Virus record (IMG/VR): IMGVR_UViG_3300030329_002366
Coordinates: 1-29,735 of that record
Length of the DNA stretch: 29,735 bases
Origin: a virus
Reading direction: 5' to 3' (one strand)
Shown: piece after piece, positions 1 through 9,399 of the stretch
Layout: each line of letters opens with the position of its first letter
Numbering within the stretch: the stretch's first letter is position 1
Notes under the pieces: model-generated
Seen by the model: only the letters and a program-made list of their open reading frames with translations
Told to the model about the DNA's origin: nothing
Database searches by the model: none
Position numbers and translations under genes: made by a program

Positions 1-98
1 TTGTAAAATTATTACTATTAAGCATAGCGTTTTGAGGCAATAAATACTGATCACCTAACATTGTAAAATTTACAGTCCACTTTCTAAGACCTGATGGT
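1..98. repeat. Direct terminal repeat, left copy
   Basis: Bases 1-98 are identical to 29637-29734. The final base of the window (29735, A) does not match base 99 (G). The overlap lies inside a tail gene whose frame is kept when the ends are joined. This is most simply the overlap of a circular assembly, so the unique genome is 29636 bases. A true physical terminal repeat of the virion DNA is possible but cannot be told apart here. Confidence 0.95.
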
Positions 99-808
99 GG
101 TGCATTGTTTGATGGCTCTGCATCTGATAATTCCCATGCGTGTAAATCTCCCCATTTCTTAGGGCCTGCATAGTTAAGTGTTGATATACTTTTACCACTT
201 AATGTTTTTCTAACCCTATTTCCTATTATATATTGGAAACTTTGATTTATATCACAATTTATTGGCGTTTCCCAAGATTTTCCCCAAAGAACACTACCAA
301 CTTCACAATCACCAAGAGCATTAAATGTTATCTTTTGTTCAGATACTAATGCCTTTTCCATTTCATATAAACTCCAACCATCATAAGCTGGGCTTGATTT
401 ACAATCATTGATAGATAAAGTCGCAGTATTGCTACCATCTGCTCCATCATTATAGCCAACAATCTGATTAGAACTGTAAAAATTATGATTTAAAATTGCA
501 CAAAAATCCTGCTCTACTTCATCTGTTTGCCACTCTATATAACTGTTAAAAGTATCAGCAATAGTATCTGCATCTGAATCTGTACCAATAGGACTTCCAA
601 TTATGTGCCTTTTGTGTGGTGTTAAGTTAATTAGACTATATATTGTTTTTTCTGTTGAAACTGGTGCATTTCCCTGATAGTCAGATGAATCACCAAACAA
701 ATCAACAACCCTATAATTTAATTTAAGACCATTAGCATAAGCATATAGTGGATATGATGGATAAAATTTTATTTTTGATGCGTACTGTCTATTGTCTGAT
801 GTAGCCAT
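1..808 (-). CDS. Tail structural protein, 5' part (gene continues across the circle junction)
   Basis: The ATG at 808 overlaps the stop of the upstream gene as TAATG. The frame stays open to base 1, and after closing the circle it continues from 29636 to the stop at 29383, giving 1062 nt and 353 residues. The protein starts MATSDNRQYASKIKFYPSYP and is rich in aromatic and polar residues, with no signal peptide or membrane segment. It is the last gene of the tail operon, after the hub protein and directly before an intrinsic terminator, so I infer a tail-tip or distal-tail component. I do not recognise a specific family. The frame agreement across the junction is strong evidence that the contig ends join. 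Confidence 0.8.
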   Translation of the reverse strand, partial: MATSDNRQYASKIKFYPSYPLYAYANGLKLNYRVVDLFGDSSDYQGNAPVSTEKTIYSLINLTPHKRHIIGSPIGTDSDADTIADTFNSYIEWQTDEVEQDFCAILNHNFYSSNQIVGYNDGADGSNTATLSINDCKSSPAYDGWSLYEMEKALVSEQKITFNALGDCEVGSVLWGKSWETPINCDINQSFQYIIGNRVRKTLSGKSISTLNYAGPKKWGDLHAWELSDAEPSNNAPPSGLRKWTVNFTMLGDQYLLPQNAMLNSNNFT

Positions 809-1416
809 TAATATGAACCCCTACTCTTTCTTTTTTGTTTTTTAAAAATTTTTTTCCCTTTCATTAAATCTGTACCCTCAAAATCAGAAGCCTTTGTTAG
901 ATTGGAATCCTTTTTTAAAGAATCATTTGATCCCCTGAACATTCTTTTTCTTACTATTGTCTTTTTCCCCTCACTATTTGGAACAACTTTATTCCTTGTT
1001 ATAATACTATTATCATTTCTTCCGTTGTGTAACATTTCATCATATTCTTCATTTAATGATTCCCATGTTTTTTTATCACTACTCATATCCAAAGAATTAT
1101 ATCTGCCCAACCTTTCCCATTCTTGCCTACCAGTAAAAACAATTTTCAAGTCTATTTTATTTTTATTATAATCTACCATATAAGCACTTACTATATTACA
1201 AGCACCACTATATGTAAACAATTCAACAGGCAATGATTTATTTTTTTCAAAAGAAATTATTATAATTTTGTTGTTTTTTTTCATAACTATATTTGATTGT
1301 CTATTTAGCAAGTTATTAATAAACATTTTATCTTCATAATTAATTTCAATAGCACAAAAATCTATATCTGTTTGAATTTCTACTGATTTATTTGATATTA
1401 TTAATTTATGTTTCAT
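808..1416 (-). CDS. Hypothetical tail-region protein with basic C-terminus
   Basis: This encodes 202 residues. Its ATG overlaps the stop of the 1455-residue tail hub gene as TAATG, and its own stop overlaps the next ATG the same way, so it is translationally coupled on both sides. The N-terminal half (residues 1-95) alternates hydrophobic and charged residues and looks like a small beta-rich fold. The C-terminal third is Lys/Arg rich and low in complexity, ending KKIFKKQKRKSRGSY, and is probably disordered. There is no membrane segment. Its place between the hub and the last tail gene suggests a tail-tip accessory or assembly role, which is positional inference only. I do not recognise the family. 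Confidence 0.7.
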   Translation of the reverse strand: MKHKLIISNKSVEIQTDIDFCAIEINYEDKMFINNLLNRQSNIVMKKNNKIIIISFEKNKSLPVELFTYSGACNIVSAYMVDYNKNKIDLKIVFTGRQEWERLGRYNSLDMSSDKKTWESLNEEYDEMLHNGRNDNSIITRNKVVPNSEGKKTIVRKRMFRGSNDSLKKDSNLTKASDFEGTDLMKGKKIFKKQKRKSRGSY

Positions 1417-4400
1417 TAGTCAATACCTAAAATCATAGAAACCATTGAAACAAGAGTAACAACATTAATGTCCTCTTCACTTTCATTCCAAGAACCTGAA
1501 TACTCTGATGGTACATATGTATACCACGAAGCACTATGCCATATCCATTTCCTTTCGTCAGGGTATCCTTCAGGATTTTCGGATTGAAGTGCTTGATATT
1601 GTGATTCAAAATCTTCATAGTTACCTGCTTCAAGAATCCAATCAACAGCATTAACAATATCAACAATATTTGTTATATTATCCTTATTAAAATCATAAAA
1701 ATTTGTTGCTGGTTGTTCTTCTTCAGGACCAATTTGTATATATGTAAAATTTACTGAATCTTCAGGCTTTTGACCTACACCTGACATTGCTTCATTCCTT
1801 GTATTTCCTTCCCAATTCCAATTATGGATATTAACACCATAATCTAAACTCTCAGTATAATATTCATTCCAATTACCATAAACATCAACAGGATCAGGAG
1901 GTGGTAGTTCACAGCTACCATCATCTATTGTTGCATCAGGATTATAATTGGTAGCATCAGGATTAGTACACCCTGAAATATCCTCTATTGAAGGTATCTC
2001 ATCACCTATTATATCTTCTTCATCAGGTTCTGGTGGAATGTCATCCCATATAGAAGCCTCTGTTGTTAGTTTATGTAGTTGATAAGCCTTTATTTTAATT
2101 GCATCTACATTATAATTAACCTCTGTAACTAACCACAATGGATAGACTATTTGTCCATTTAATTCCTGAACCTTATTGTAATCTATCCCAAACGCTTTAG
2201 TGTTGTTCATTAATGGCATTCTTATCTTATCTCCAATTTTAATATTAGAATAAGATACTGGTAGAGTTATATCTATGATTAAATGCTGATTACAATTATT
2301 TAAAACATAGAATTTTTGAAATCTTTTAACAGTATCTAAGGATACATGATACCTTAAATCCATAGATTTTTGACCACTAATATCACCCATGTTGTAATAT
2401 TTTTCTCCATTGTAATTTGACAAATAATCTGATGCAAAAACAGGAGGAGATGACTTTCCATATCTATTAAAACCATTATCCCAACCATAAAAACATTCCA
2501 AAGAAGTTACTACATCTTCTCTTTTTGTTCTATCTATGCTGTATTTAATAACATCTTCTTCAATTATAACATGATTTATGTCCAAATATTTATTGTAATC
2601 AGATTTTATGTTTATTAGTGTAAATTTATTTTCTGAATTAAAAATATAAAAAGATTGTGTTTCTTTTAAAATATCTTGTATTAGTTTTTGAGTTTCTATT
2701 TCCTTATCTTGGCAAAAACCCATCTTCCAATCTTTATATACTTCCCTTGATTCTGTAAAACTATCTGAATTATATAAATTTTGATTTAAGAACTTTTCCT
2801 CTTTAATTCCATATCCTAATTCTGTGCTTAATATATGTAAAATAATATCACATGGCTTTTCAACAACACCATCAGTTTGATATGTCAAAGGATCTTCACC
2901 TGAACTATACTCAGGGTAGGCATTTTTTGCTGTATGCCAATTCCAACTATATCCTCTCCACCAAGTTGTTCCACTACCTGAACCACCTTGACCATATCCA
3001 CCTGCATCTGTAAAAGGGTCTGCTCCAAAACTTGTTTCTGTTTCTGGATCATAATTTAAATTCCAATGATATAGAGAATATCTATGTAAATTAGTCATTG
3101 TAAAAGTTTGTGAATCATCTGGATTAGAGTATTGGAAGCTATCATCCACATCATGTTTATAAAGAGCATTTTGGAATGAGTTGAAATTTAATTCTGCATG
3201 ATAAGCTAAACGTGATATATTAAAATAAAAAAGCCCTCCATCTGGATTAGCAGAAACCCACTCATCTTCAGTAAAACCTAATGGATGGTCTGTTTCAAAG
3301 GCATTACCACCCAATGGTAATACAAAATCATTAAAATCATTTTCAATTTCTGGAAAAGGATACCCACCATTAGGTGTCCAGAAAAAGATAGAAATCATTG
3401 TTTTTAGTAATAATTCTCTTTCCTCTGATGTGTTATTATACATACTAAAGAAAAAATTATCTCTTGTGCTGAGTTCAGGATTGTTTCCATAGCTTTCCTC
3501 AAGCTGATTGTAACCATCAGCAGAACCCACTCTATGAAAAGCTGGCCAATGATTAATCATCTTAGCTGCCCAATGAAAGTTTTGTTGAACCCATGATTGA
3601 CCTGCAATATATTGTGGATCACCTTCTGGAAAAAAATTATTAAGATCTTCATTATACATAGCCTCAGTATAGATAAGATATGGGTATTGATGAATCCTAT
3701 ATGTTACATTTAATATGATATTTTTTACTACGCAATGCAATATTGATTGGAATATTGATAAAGAGTTTGCTACTGCATTGTCTGTTCCTACTTCATTTTC
3801 CCACCAATCAGGCAGGGAATTTGGAAACGTAGTATTCCAATTTTGCTGAACATTCTCTACATCTGCCCATAAATATGGTTTTCCGTCTAAACTTTCATCT
3901 AACCACCTTTTTATTGCATTTAGATATGAATCAGGATTAATTGGTTCACCATTTATTCCATTTACAACGTTATCCCATGTTATTTCTTGTCCAATACCAG
4001 CTTCTTCTAATGCAACAAGAACCTCATAATATCCAAAATTTTCAGTACACTTATAATCAGATCTTCCTTTTATAGGAACATATATAGTTTGCTCAAATGG
4101 ATTATCAATAAATTTTTCATATACAAAAGCAACATCTTTTATACTTACTTGGAATGGATCATTGCCATCCAAAGGTCTTGTTTCTGTTGATCCAGCAAAG
4201 CTCTCTGATACTTCATTATCCTCATCCCATCTTTTATAGAATAATACTTTATTAGTTTTTATAGGTTTAAGTGCAGGGTCATTATATGTTTCTTCTGATA
4301 AAAAAGGTTGAGGCTCTGGAGATGAGTTACCAAAATATTCAGGAAAATATGAATCCAATGATCCATCAATATGCAAATTATCAACTGAATCATAAATATA

Positions 4401-5783
4401 AGGCCCTGAAGTATGGAAAAAACTACTACCAATGCTATCCATAGTCAAACCATCATTATCCTCAAAAACACCTGTATTATATATGTTTTCCCAAGCCTCT
4501 TGATCTATTGGTAAAAAATGAAATATACCTGTACCCCATCCTGATAAAAGTTCAACAGCCTCTATTTTAATATTTGCTCTTGGATAAATTAATTCAACCT
4601 CCTTTGGAAGTCTAAAAAGAACAAACATACAATCATCTTCTTTTGGTGATGTAAAAGAGTTGTAACCAGAGTTCCAAGTGATAGAATTATTAGGTTGCAT
4701 TTCATATAATTCTTGCTCTTTATACCAACCAAAAGTATAACCACCATGTTCTGCATTAAAATCAGAATATACATCATCAGCATCTGTTGTTAAATTTGAT
4801 ATAACAGAATTTCCAGTAAAGTTAGATACCATACTATAAGGTCTTATATAACCAAATGTTCTAACAGACACATCTTGTTGTGAAGCATTGCTAAGAAGAA
4901 GGCTATCATAAGCAATTCCTGTAAAATTGACTAAGGTTCTACAATTATTTGAATCAAAATATATTGTATTTGGAGAACAAACCCAATTACTACCATCTTG
5001 AAAATATAAATGACCTTCTTCTGATGGATGTCTTTGCATAAATACATGAGTTTTGTATGTAGAATCTAACTTCATAGATGGATTATCATGAATTAACAAC
5101 CTATTAGCTGTTACTGATGGACACCTGTCTACCTCTCCATATATCATTGGAACAACATCATCTAAAGATGAGGATGATATATCAGGATCAGGTGCATCAT
5201 CAAGGTCTTTAACTCTCATAGTTGGCACAACAGTTTCTTTAAAAAATACAGTAGAAGGGTCTTCTGCTTGTATCCTAAGACTTTCATCATTTTGAGTTAC
5301 CCTGTTTATAGAGCCACTAAATAATACAGAACAATGATTCTTCTTTAAACCTGTTTGTAAATATTTTAAGTTAATTGTTCTTGTTCTTGTTGTTGAATAA
5401 AAAAGGAGTACATCTGTTCCCATTAATTTTTTATTAGGGTCTGAATCACTTGAATAATAATCAGGAGAACTTGTTAGCTTTGTAATTATATCATAATAAT
5501 TATATAAAGTAAATCTAAATAAATTTGTTTTAATTTTTTTAGATTCAAAGTTTATTGAGTTTTTAATAGATGATATTTTACCAAGTATATCTTGTGGATA
5601 TATTTTATTACCATCAGTATCTTCCAACTCTACTTGTCCAGTTGAAAAAGAATCAATTAATGTATAACTACCATCAAAAGCACCAAATTCATCTAAATTT
5701 TTATCTACTAATACAACAACAGGTATTGCTTTTACTATATTACCTATTGTGTCTGATTCAAAATATTTACTTGTATTAGACAC
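1416..5783 (-). CDS. Large tail hub / tip protein with C-terminal surface-protein-like modules
   Basis: This 1455-residue protein starts at GTG (5783), which overlaps the tape-measure stop as TAGTG, with AGGA about 7 nt upstream. The N-terminal ~230 residues include LFSGSINRVTQNDESLRIQAE and VVPMIYGEVDR, and residues from about 960 include an 'ILHILSTELGYG' segment followed by 'TQKLIQDILKETQSFYI' and 'GDKIRMPLM'. This layout resembles baseplate-hub or tail-tip proteins (Tal/gp27/J-like) of siphoviruses, and its place directly after the tape measure fits. The middle is Trp/Tyr/Asn rich. Residues 1272-1291 carry a Cys-bounded NPDATNYNPDATIDDGS motif. Residues about 1361-1386 match a dockerin-type DxNxDxxxNxxD loop and helix, and the last 20 residues look like a second, degenerate copy (INVVTLVSMVSMILG). 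These C-terminal parts are typical of marine bacterial surface proteins and may act in host contact. Confidence 0.8.
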   Translation of the reverse strand: MSNTSKYFESDTIGNIVKAIPVVVLVDKNLDEFGAFDGSYTLIDSFSTGQVELEDTDGNKIYPQDILGKISSIKNSINFESKKIKTNLFRFTLYNYYDIITKLTSSPDYYSSDSDPNKKLMGTDVLLFYSTTRTRTINLKYLQTGLKKNHCSVLFSGSINRVTQNDESLRIQAEDPSTVFFKETVVPTMRVKDLDDAPDPDISSSSLDDVVPMIYGEVDRCPSVTANRLLIHDNPSMKLDSTYKTHVFMQRHPSEEGHLYFQDGSNWVCSPNTIYFDSNNCRTLVNFTGIAYDSLLLSNASQQDVSVRTFGYIRPYSMVSNFTGNSVISNLTTDADDVYSDFNAEHGGYTFGWYKEQELYEMQPNNSITWNSGYNSFTSPKEDDCMFVLFRLPKEVELIYPRANIKIEAVELLSGWGTGIFHFLPIDQEAWENIYNTGVFEDNDGLTMDSIGSSFFHTSGPYIYDSVDNLHIDGSLDSYFPEYFGNSSPEPQPFLSEETYNDPALKPIKTNKVLFYKRWDEDNEVSESFAGSTETRPLDGNDPFQVSIKDVAFVYEKFIDNPFEQTIYVPIKGRSDYKCTENFGYYEVLVALEEAGIGQEITWDNVVNGINGEPINPDSYLNAIKRWLDESLDGKPYLWADVENVQQNWNTTFPNSLPDWWENEVGTDNAVANSLSIFQSILHCVVKNIILNVTYRIHQYPYLIYTEAMYNEDLNNFFPEGDPQYIAGQSWVQQNFHWAAKMINHWPAFHRVGSADGYNQLEESYGNNPELSTRDNFFFSMYNNTSEERELLLKTMISIFFWTPNGGYPFPEIENDFNDFVLPLGGNAFETDHPLGFTEDEWVSANPDGGLFYFNISRLAYHAELNFNSFQNALYKHDVDDSFQYSNPDDSQTFTMTNLHRYSLYHWNLNYDPETETSFGADPFTDAGGYGQGGSGSGTTWWRGYSWNWHTAKNAYPEYSSGEDPLTYQTDGVVEKPCDIILHILSTELGYGIKEEKFLNQNLYNSDSFTESREVYKDWKMGFCQDKEIETQKLIQDILKETQSFYIFNSENKFTLINIKSDYNKYLDINHVIIEEDVIKYSIDRTKREDVVTSLECFYGWDNGFNRYGKSSPPVFASDYLSNYNGEKYYNMGDISGQKSMDLRYHVSLDTVKRFQKFYVLNNCNQHLIIDITLPVSYSNIKIGDKIRMPLMNNTKAFGIDYNKVQELNGQIVYPLWLVTEVNYNVDAIKIKAYQLHKLTTEASIWDDIPPEPDEEDIIGDEIPSIEDISGCTNPDATNYNPDATIDDGSCELPPPDPVDVYGNWNEYYTESLDYGVNIHNWNWEGNTRNEAMSGVGQKPEDSVNFTYIQIGPEEEQPATNFYDFNKDNITNIVDIVNAVDWILEAGNYEDFESQYQALQSENPEGYPDERKWIWHSASWYTYVPSEYSGSWNESEEDINVVTLVSMVSMILGID

Positions 5784-7657
5784 TACAATCCTATCTCATT
5801 GCCAAGCCTCAAACCTTCTTCAATTTGTGGCATTAAAACTTCTTCTGTAAATTGCTCTGTTCCTATAACAGAGCCTTGTATATTTAGCGTTATATTTCCA
5901 CCTTGTGGTCCATTAACATTAGGATCACCACCTAATGGTGTTATTTGTACCCTTTCCTTCCCTGATGGGTTATCCCCTACTAAAATGGTTTGAGGGCCAT
6001 CCGTAACAAAATCACCACCCAATGCAAACTTTTGTCTTTCAATTTTATCAACCTGAGCACCACCCCAAAGTGCTGCTCCTGCTGCCCTCACCCATTGTCC
6101 TTTTGCTAAAAACTGAGTTACAGCTTCTGCTGTATTTATTACAGCATTAATTTGTGATATTCTTTTTTCTGCTAATGCCTCACCTCTCATTATATCACTT
6201 AAACCACTCATTATATTTCTTGTCTTAACATAAGCCTCTGCTCTTTTTTCTTCTGCTGATTTTACCAAGCCTAATGTTTCTGCTGCTTTCCTGTTATCTT
6301 TAATCCACTCTTTTAAAAGTTCATTTCTCTCTTTGTCTTTTTGAACTTTGGCTATATGATCTTGGAGTTCTTTTTCTTTTTCTTTGTTGAATTTTTTTTG
6401 CTCTTTTGTTTGATCTGTGGTTGCTTCTGTTAATTGTCCCATTAAATCAATTTTATCCATATCTTGTAATATTATTTGCTCACCACTTATTAGTTCTCCA
6501 GTATCTGAATCTAATTTAATTGTACCCAATGTTTGTCTTTTTAATATTTCTTCATCAATAAATGCAATTTTACTTTTAATAGATTCTATCTCAGCATCAT
6601 TTCCTCTTACAAACATTTGTCCAAATGTACCCATACCCAAAAATCTATCCTCTTGCTTGTTTAATTCTTCATCTGCAAGTTCAAGTAATAGCTTTCTTCT
6701 TTGAGTAATAAGTTCTGTAATTTCCTGTTCAGCAACCATAGCGTTTATTCTATTCATCATAGCTTGAACAGATTTATTTTGCCAATCAACTAAATCTTTT
6801 GTATCTGCTTTTTCTATATCTATATTATCTAAATATGATGGGTATTCCTGTTGCAATGTCTTAATAATAGATTCCCTTGTAGATGTAGATGTATTTACAT
6901 CAATTAAAGCATTTGTTAATTTTTTAAATTCAGCAGTTTCTTCTTTTGTCTTTACTACTGGACTTTCTGTTATCATATCTTTAAATCCAGTTACTATATT
7001 TTTTAATGTTGGTGCAAGTTTTTCACCCAATTCCTCTCTTAAATCACCCCAAGCATTTTGAAGCTGATCCAAAGAGCCTAATGTAGTATCTGCTTCTTGT
7101 TCTGCAAATCCTTTAAATTGCTCTCTTATAAAGTCAATACCCTCACCTGCTTTTAATTGTTCTGCTGTTAAATCTTTAAAAGAAGCTGGTAATTTTTCCC
7201 CAAGTTCACCCTGCATACCACTTAATGTTTTTGTAACATTCATAACAGCACTTTCTAATGATATTCCTAAAGCAGCAGATAAATCAACTGATGCTTGTAT
7301 TATTTCTTTAGTTTGTTCTGTTGATATTCCAAGTGATTTAACATAGGCTTGTTGAGCAATAATTGCCTCATCACCATGAATTGTTGTTTGTTGTAATGCT
7401 TGTGCTTGTTTTATAAGTTCTTTTGTAGATTCACCTGCTGCAAATCTTAGTTTTTTCTCTGCCATCTCCTGTTGTCCAAACAAGTCAATGGATTGCTTTA
7501 TACCATCTAATAACATTTTACTTCCAAAATAGGCTGCTGCTGCAATCCCTGCCTGTTTAGCCATTCCACGTAAAGCACCACCAACACCCTTTATTTGCTT
7601 TTCAGATTTTTCTGCACCCTGTGCTGATACTTTTATTTTTAATTCATTTGTTGCCAT
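5783..7657 (-). CDS. Tape measure protein
   Basis: This 624-residue protein starts at ATG 7657 with AAAGGA 6 nt upstream and overlaps the end of the frameshifted chaperone gene by 14 nt. The N-terminus (ELKIKVSAQGAEKSEKQIKG) is typical of tape measures. It is followed by a hydrophobic, Ala-rich segment near residues 28-55, a long mainly helical region with LGISTEQTKEIIQ and LGSLDQLQNAWGDLREELGE, and a coiled coil of Lys/Glu repeats around residues 415-460. The C-terminus has the 'GGDFVTDGPQTILVGDNPSGKERVQ' type of segment common in phage tape measures. At about 1.5 angstrom per residue the tail would be roughly 90 nm long. The position after the tail chaperones and before the hub is the classic order. 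Confidence 0.93.
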   Translation of the reverse strand: MATNELKIKVSAQGAEKSEKQIKGVGGALRGMAKQAGIAAAAYFGSKMLLDGIKQSIDLFGQQEMAEKKLRFAAGESTKELIKQAQALQQTTIHGDEAIIAQQAYVKSLGISTEQTKEIIQASVDLSAALGISLESAVMNVTKTLSGMQGELGEKLPASFKDLTAEQLKAGEGIDFIREQFKGFAEQEADTTLGSLDQLQNAWGDLREELGEKLAPTLKNIVTGFKDMITESPVVKTKEETAEFKKLTNALIDVNTSTSTRESIIKTLQQEYPSYLDNIDIEKADTKDLVDWQNKSVQAMMNRINAMVAEQEITELITQRRKLLLELADEELNKQEDRFLGMGTFGQMFVRGNDAEIESIKSKIAFIDEEILKRQTLGTIKLDSDTGELISGEQIILQDMDKIDLMGQLTEATTDQTKEQKKFNKEKEKELQDHIAKVQKDKERNELLKEWIKDNRKAAETLGLVKSAEEKRAEAYVKTRNIMSGLSDIMRGEALAEKRISQINAVINTAEAVTQFLAKGQWVRAAGAALWGGAQVDKIERQKFALGGDFVTDGPQTILVGDNPSGKERVQITPLGGDPNVNGPQGGNITLNIQGSVIGTEQFTEEVLMPQIEEGLRLGNEIGL

Positions 7658-8066
7658 TAGAATCCTTTGCTCTTAAAAATTTAATTTCTTTATCTATTGT
7701 CATAAAATCATCAACTATGTTTGCTGGAGTGTCTACAAGGCTTGGGTATGGTGGGCAATTAAATGCCTTGCAATAGGTATATTCTTTAATTGTTTTTTGT
7801 ATATTTTGATCTAACAAATCACTTGTATTGCAAAAAAAGAAATGTTGTGTGTATAATGCTTGTCCTATTGAATCAAAACCATTTTCCATAATTTCGTCAT
7901 AACAGGCTTCAAGTTCTGTATAAACATCTTCCATTGATCTGAACATTTTACGCTTACCAGTAACTGGACTTAATGCTTTATAAGGAAATCTAAAGCCATT
8001 ATCTCCTTGATTATTTAATCCATTATAAGAAATATGTATATTAATTAAAAATATTATTTCTTCACT
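7644..8066 (-). CDS. Tail assembly chaperone, frameshifted extension (gpT-like)
   Basis: From 8066 down to the stop at 7644 a frame is open for 140 residues, but it has no good start. Its first ATG (7946) lies deep inside and has no Shine-Dalgarno site. The frame is exactly -1 relative to the upstream chaperone gene, and joins it at a run of nine A. The fused product would be 84 + 140 = 224 residues. The extension begins SEEIIFLINIHISYNGLNNQ, and its later part (MFRSMEDVYTELEACYDEI...) is helical with several Cys. Lambda gpG/gpGT and many siphoviruses make such a fusion at low level to assemble the tail around the tape measure. The next gene here is indeed the tape measure. Confidence 0.85.
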   Translation of the reverse strand, partial: SEEIIFLINIHISYNGLNNQGDNGFRFPYKALSPVTGKRKMFRSMEDVYTELEACYDEIMENGFDSIGQALYTQHFFFCNTSDLLDQNIQKTIKEYTYCKAFNCPPYPSLVDTPANIVDDFMTIDKEIKFLRAKDSNGNK

Positions 8067-8317
8067 TTTTTTTTATTGACATGGTTAGATACTGCAATAG
8101 CCACTTGAAATATCTCATCATTTGAAAATAGATTTATATCATCATCATCTAAATCAGTAGCCATCCGTACTATGTCAATAGCTGGACCAAACATACCTTC
8201 TTTGTTGTTAAAAAACTTATAGAGTAAATTATTTAATTCTATTCTTTCAGTTAAATTAAATTCCTTTACCTCTAATTTGAAGGTTTTTATCCCTTCACCT
8301 TTAATATCTAACTTCAT
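8054..8317 (-). CDS. Tail assembly chaperone (gpG-like), zero-frame product
   Basis: This encodes 87 residues from ATG 8317, preceded by GAGGAA about 4 nt upstream. The sequence MKLDIKGEGIKTFKLEVKEF is followed by a helical, acidic body (TDLDDDDINLFSNDEIFQ). It ends in Lys-rich NHVNKKKVKK, encoded by the slippery A run just before the stop. Small size, position between the tail tube gene and the tape measure, and a slip site at the 3' end all match the gpG-type chaperone of long-tailed phages. Most ribosomes should end here, and a minority should shift to make the 224-residue fusion. Confidence 0.85.
   Translation of the reverse strand: MKLDIKGEGIKTFKLEVKEFNLTERIELNNLLYKFFNNKEGMFGPAIDIVRMATDLDDDDINLFSNDEIFQVAIAVSNHVNKKKVKK
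8066..8074 (-). promoter_or_regulatory. Programmed -1 ribosomal frameshift site
   Basis: The minus strand has nine consecutive A (8074 down to 8066) read as AAA AAA AAA, followed by GTG AAG AAA TAA. An A AAA AAA heptamer permits a -1 slip. The next codons then become AGT GAA GAA ATA ATA and stay open to 7644. The zero-frame stop is only 10 nt after the run. No strong downstream hairpin is evident by eye. Confidence 0.85.
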
Positions 8318-8394
8318 ATTTCCTCATCCTTGTATTATTCTTTATATATATATTTATATATAAGAGTTAAAGTAAACCCTTAACTAACCCTTTA
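8318..8394 (-). other. AT-rich intergenic gap before the tail chaperone gene
   Basis: This 77-nt gap has a long alternating TATATA tract (about 8342-8363) and a small inverted repeat, AGTTAA/TTAACT, nearer the tail-tube stop. The gap is large for this genome and could hold a promoter or RNA processing site for the chaperone-tape measure-hub genes. I cannot identify a convincing -35/-10 pair. Confidence 0.3.
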
Positions 8395-9399
8395 TTATGC
8401 TGTTTTAATACTAACAATAGTGCTTGAAGTTGCACCTGAGTATGTGCATCTAAATGGTATAGTTTGTTTCCAACCATCATCATCCATACTTATTCCTGCT
8501 GTATCAATATACACTTTTGGTGCATCAATTTGATATACATCTCCAGCTGATAAAGCCAAAGCCATAGGTGATGACATATCAGCATCTATCGCTTCTAAAC
8601 TTTCAGAATCTCTTTTACAAGTTAGTGAACCAGTTACTTCATATCCACCAAGACTATATCCCATTGGTCTAAAATTATTATCATTGTCAAATCCAATTCT
8701 ATTAACAGGTCTTGCTATTGCAAGTTCAAAACTATATAATAATAAATCTTGCTCATTTAGCGTTTCTACCGTTAAATCATGCATATTAAACATAGTTGTT
8801 TGGTCTGATATAACAGTATGTGTTCCACCACCACCTGAAAATGTTAAAGCACCCTGTGTTGGTTGATAACCTGTTTGAAATGTAGCAGTACACATGACTA
8901 CACCACCATTAGAGGCTATATCACCTGATAATGTTAATCCTGTACATAAACAAGATGTGAAATACATATCAGTATCTTGCCCTGCATGAGCAGAATTTTC
9001 AAACCACAATGTTACTGGAACAGCGTTATTTTCTCCATGTCTAAAATCTGTTACAGAAGGCATAGAACCTATTAGAGTATTTGTACCATCACCATCACCA
9101 AATAAAGTTAAACACACTCTATTTATTGCTTGTGCAGTTCCATGAAATGTTATAGAAATATCAAACATCCGATCGTGCCTTTGCCATTTAACCATATCAT
9201 CAGATTGCGTAAATGCTCCACTACCAGTTCTTGGAGGTGCTACACTCAATGAATGTTTATGTATTTCATCAAAGGAATAGTCTGTTACAGGCATTTCTAT
9301 ACTATCTGCTGTTGCCAATGCAGCAGTTCCAAGTGTAGCTTCCGTACCAATTATTACCCTTGCATTTTGCTTTGTTTGAAATGTTGCACTTAAAGCCAT
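8395..9399 (-). CDS. Major tail tube protein
   Basis: This encodes 334 residues, with a very strong AAGGAGG site before the TAATG overlap at 9399. The N-terminus (MALSATFQTKQNARVIIGTE) begins like many phage tail tube proteins that open by describing a handled tag segment, and the rest is beta-rich with many Thr, Ser and Gly and repeated short hydrophobic strands. There is no membrane segment. It lies directly between the tail terminator block and the frameshifted tail chaperones, which is where siphoviruses keep the tube gene, and its strong ribosome site fits a high-copy protein. The size is larger than a minimal tube protein (about 200-250), so an extra surface domain is likely. A tail sheath is excluded by size and by the lack of contractile-tail genes. 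Confidence 0.8.
   Translation of the reverse strand: MALSATFQTKQNARVIIGTEATLGTAALATADSIEMPVTDYSFDEIHKHSLSVAPPRTGSGAFTQSDDMVKWQRHDRMFDISITFHGTAQAINRVCLTLFGDGDGTNTLIGSMPSVTDFRHGENNAVPVTLWFENSAHAGQDTDMYFTSCLCTGLTLSGDIASNGGVVMCTATFQTGYQPTQGALTFSGGGGTHTVISDQTTMFNMHDLTVETLNEQDLLLYSFELAIARPVNRIGFDNDNNFRPMGYSLGGYEVTGSLTCKRDSESLEAIDADMSSPMALALSAGDVYQIDAPKVYIDTAGISMDDDGWKQTIPFRCTYSGATSSTIVSIKTA

Noticed and set aside
1-98. Genuine packaged terminal repeat of the virion
   Set aside because: The end overlap sits in the middle of a tail gene with no sign of a packaging site, and a final base mismatch fits an assembly overlap. It cannot be excluded without read data.
7644-7946. Independent gene starting at the ATG at 7946
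   Set aside because: It lacks a ribosome site and the same frame is open far upstream to the -1 slip site. The frameshift fusion explains the layout better.
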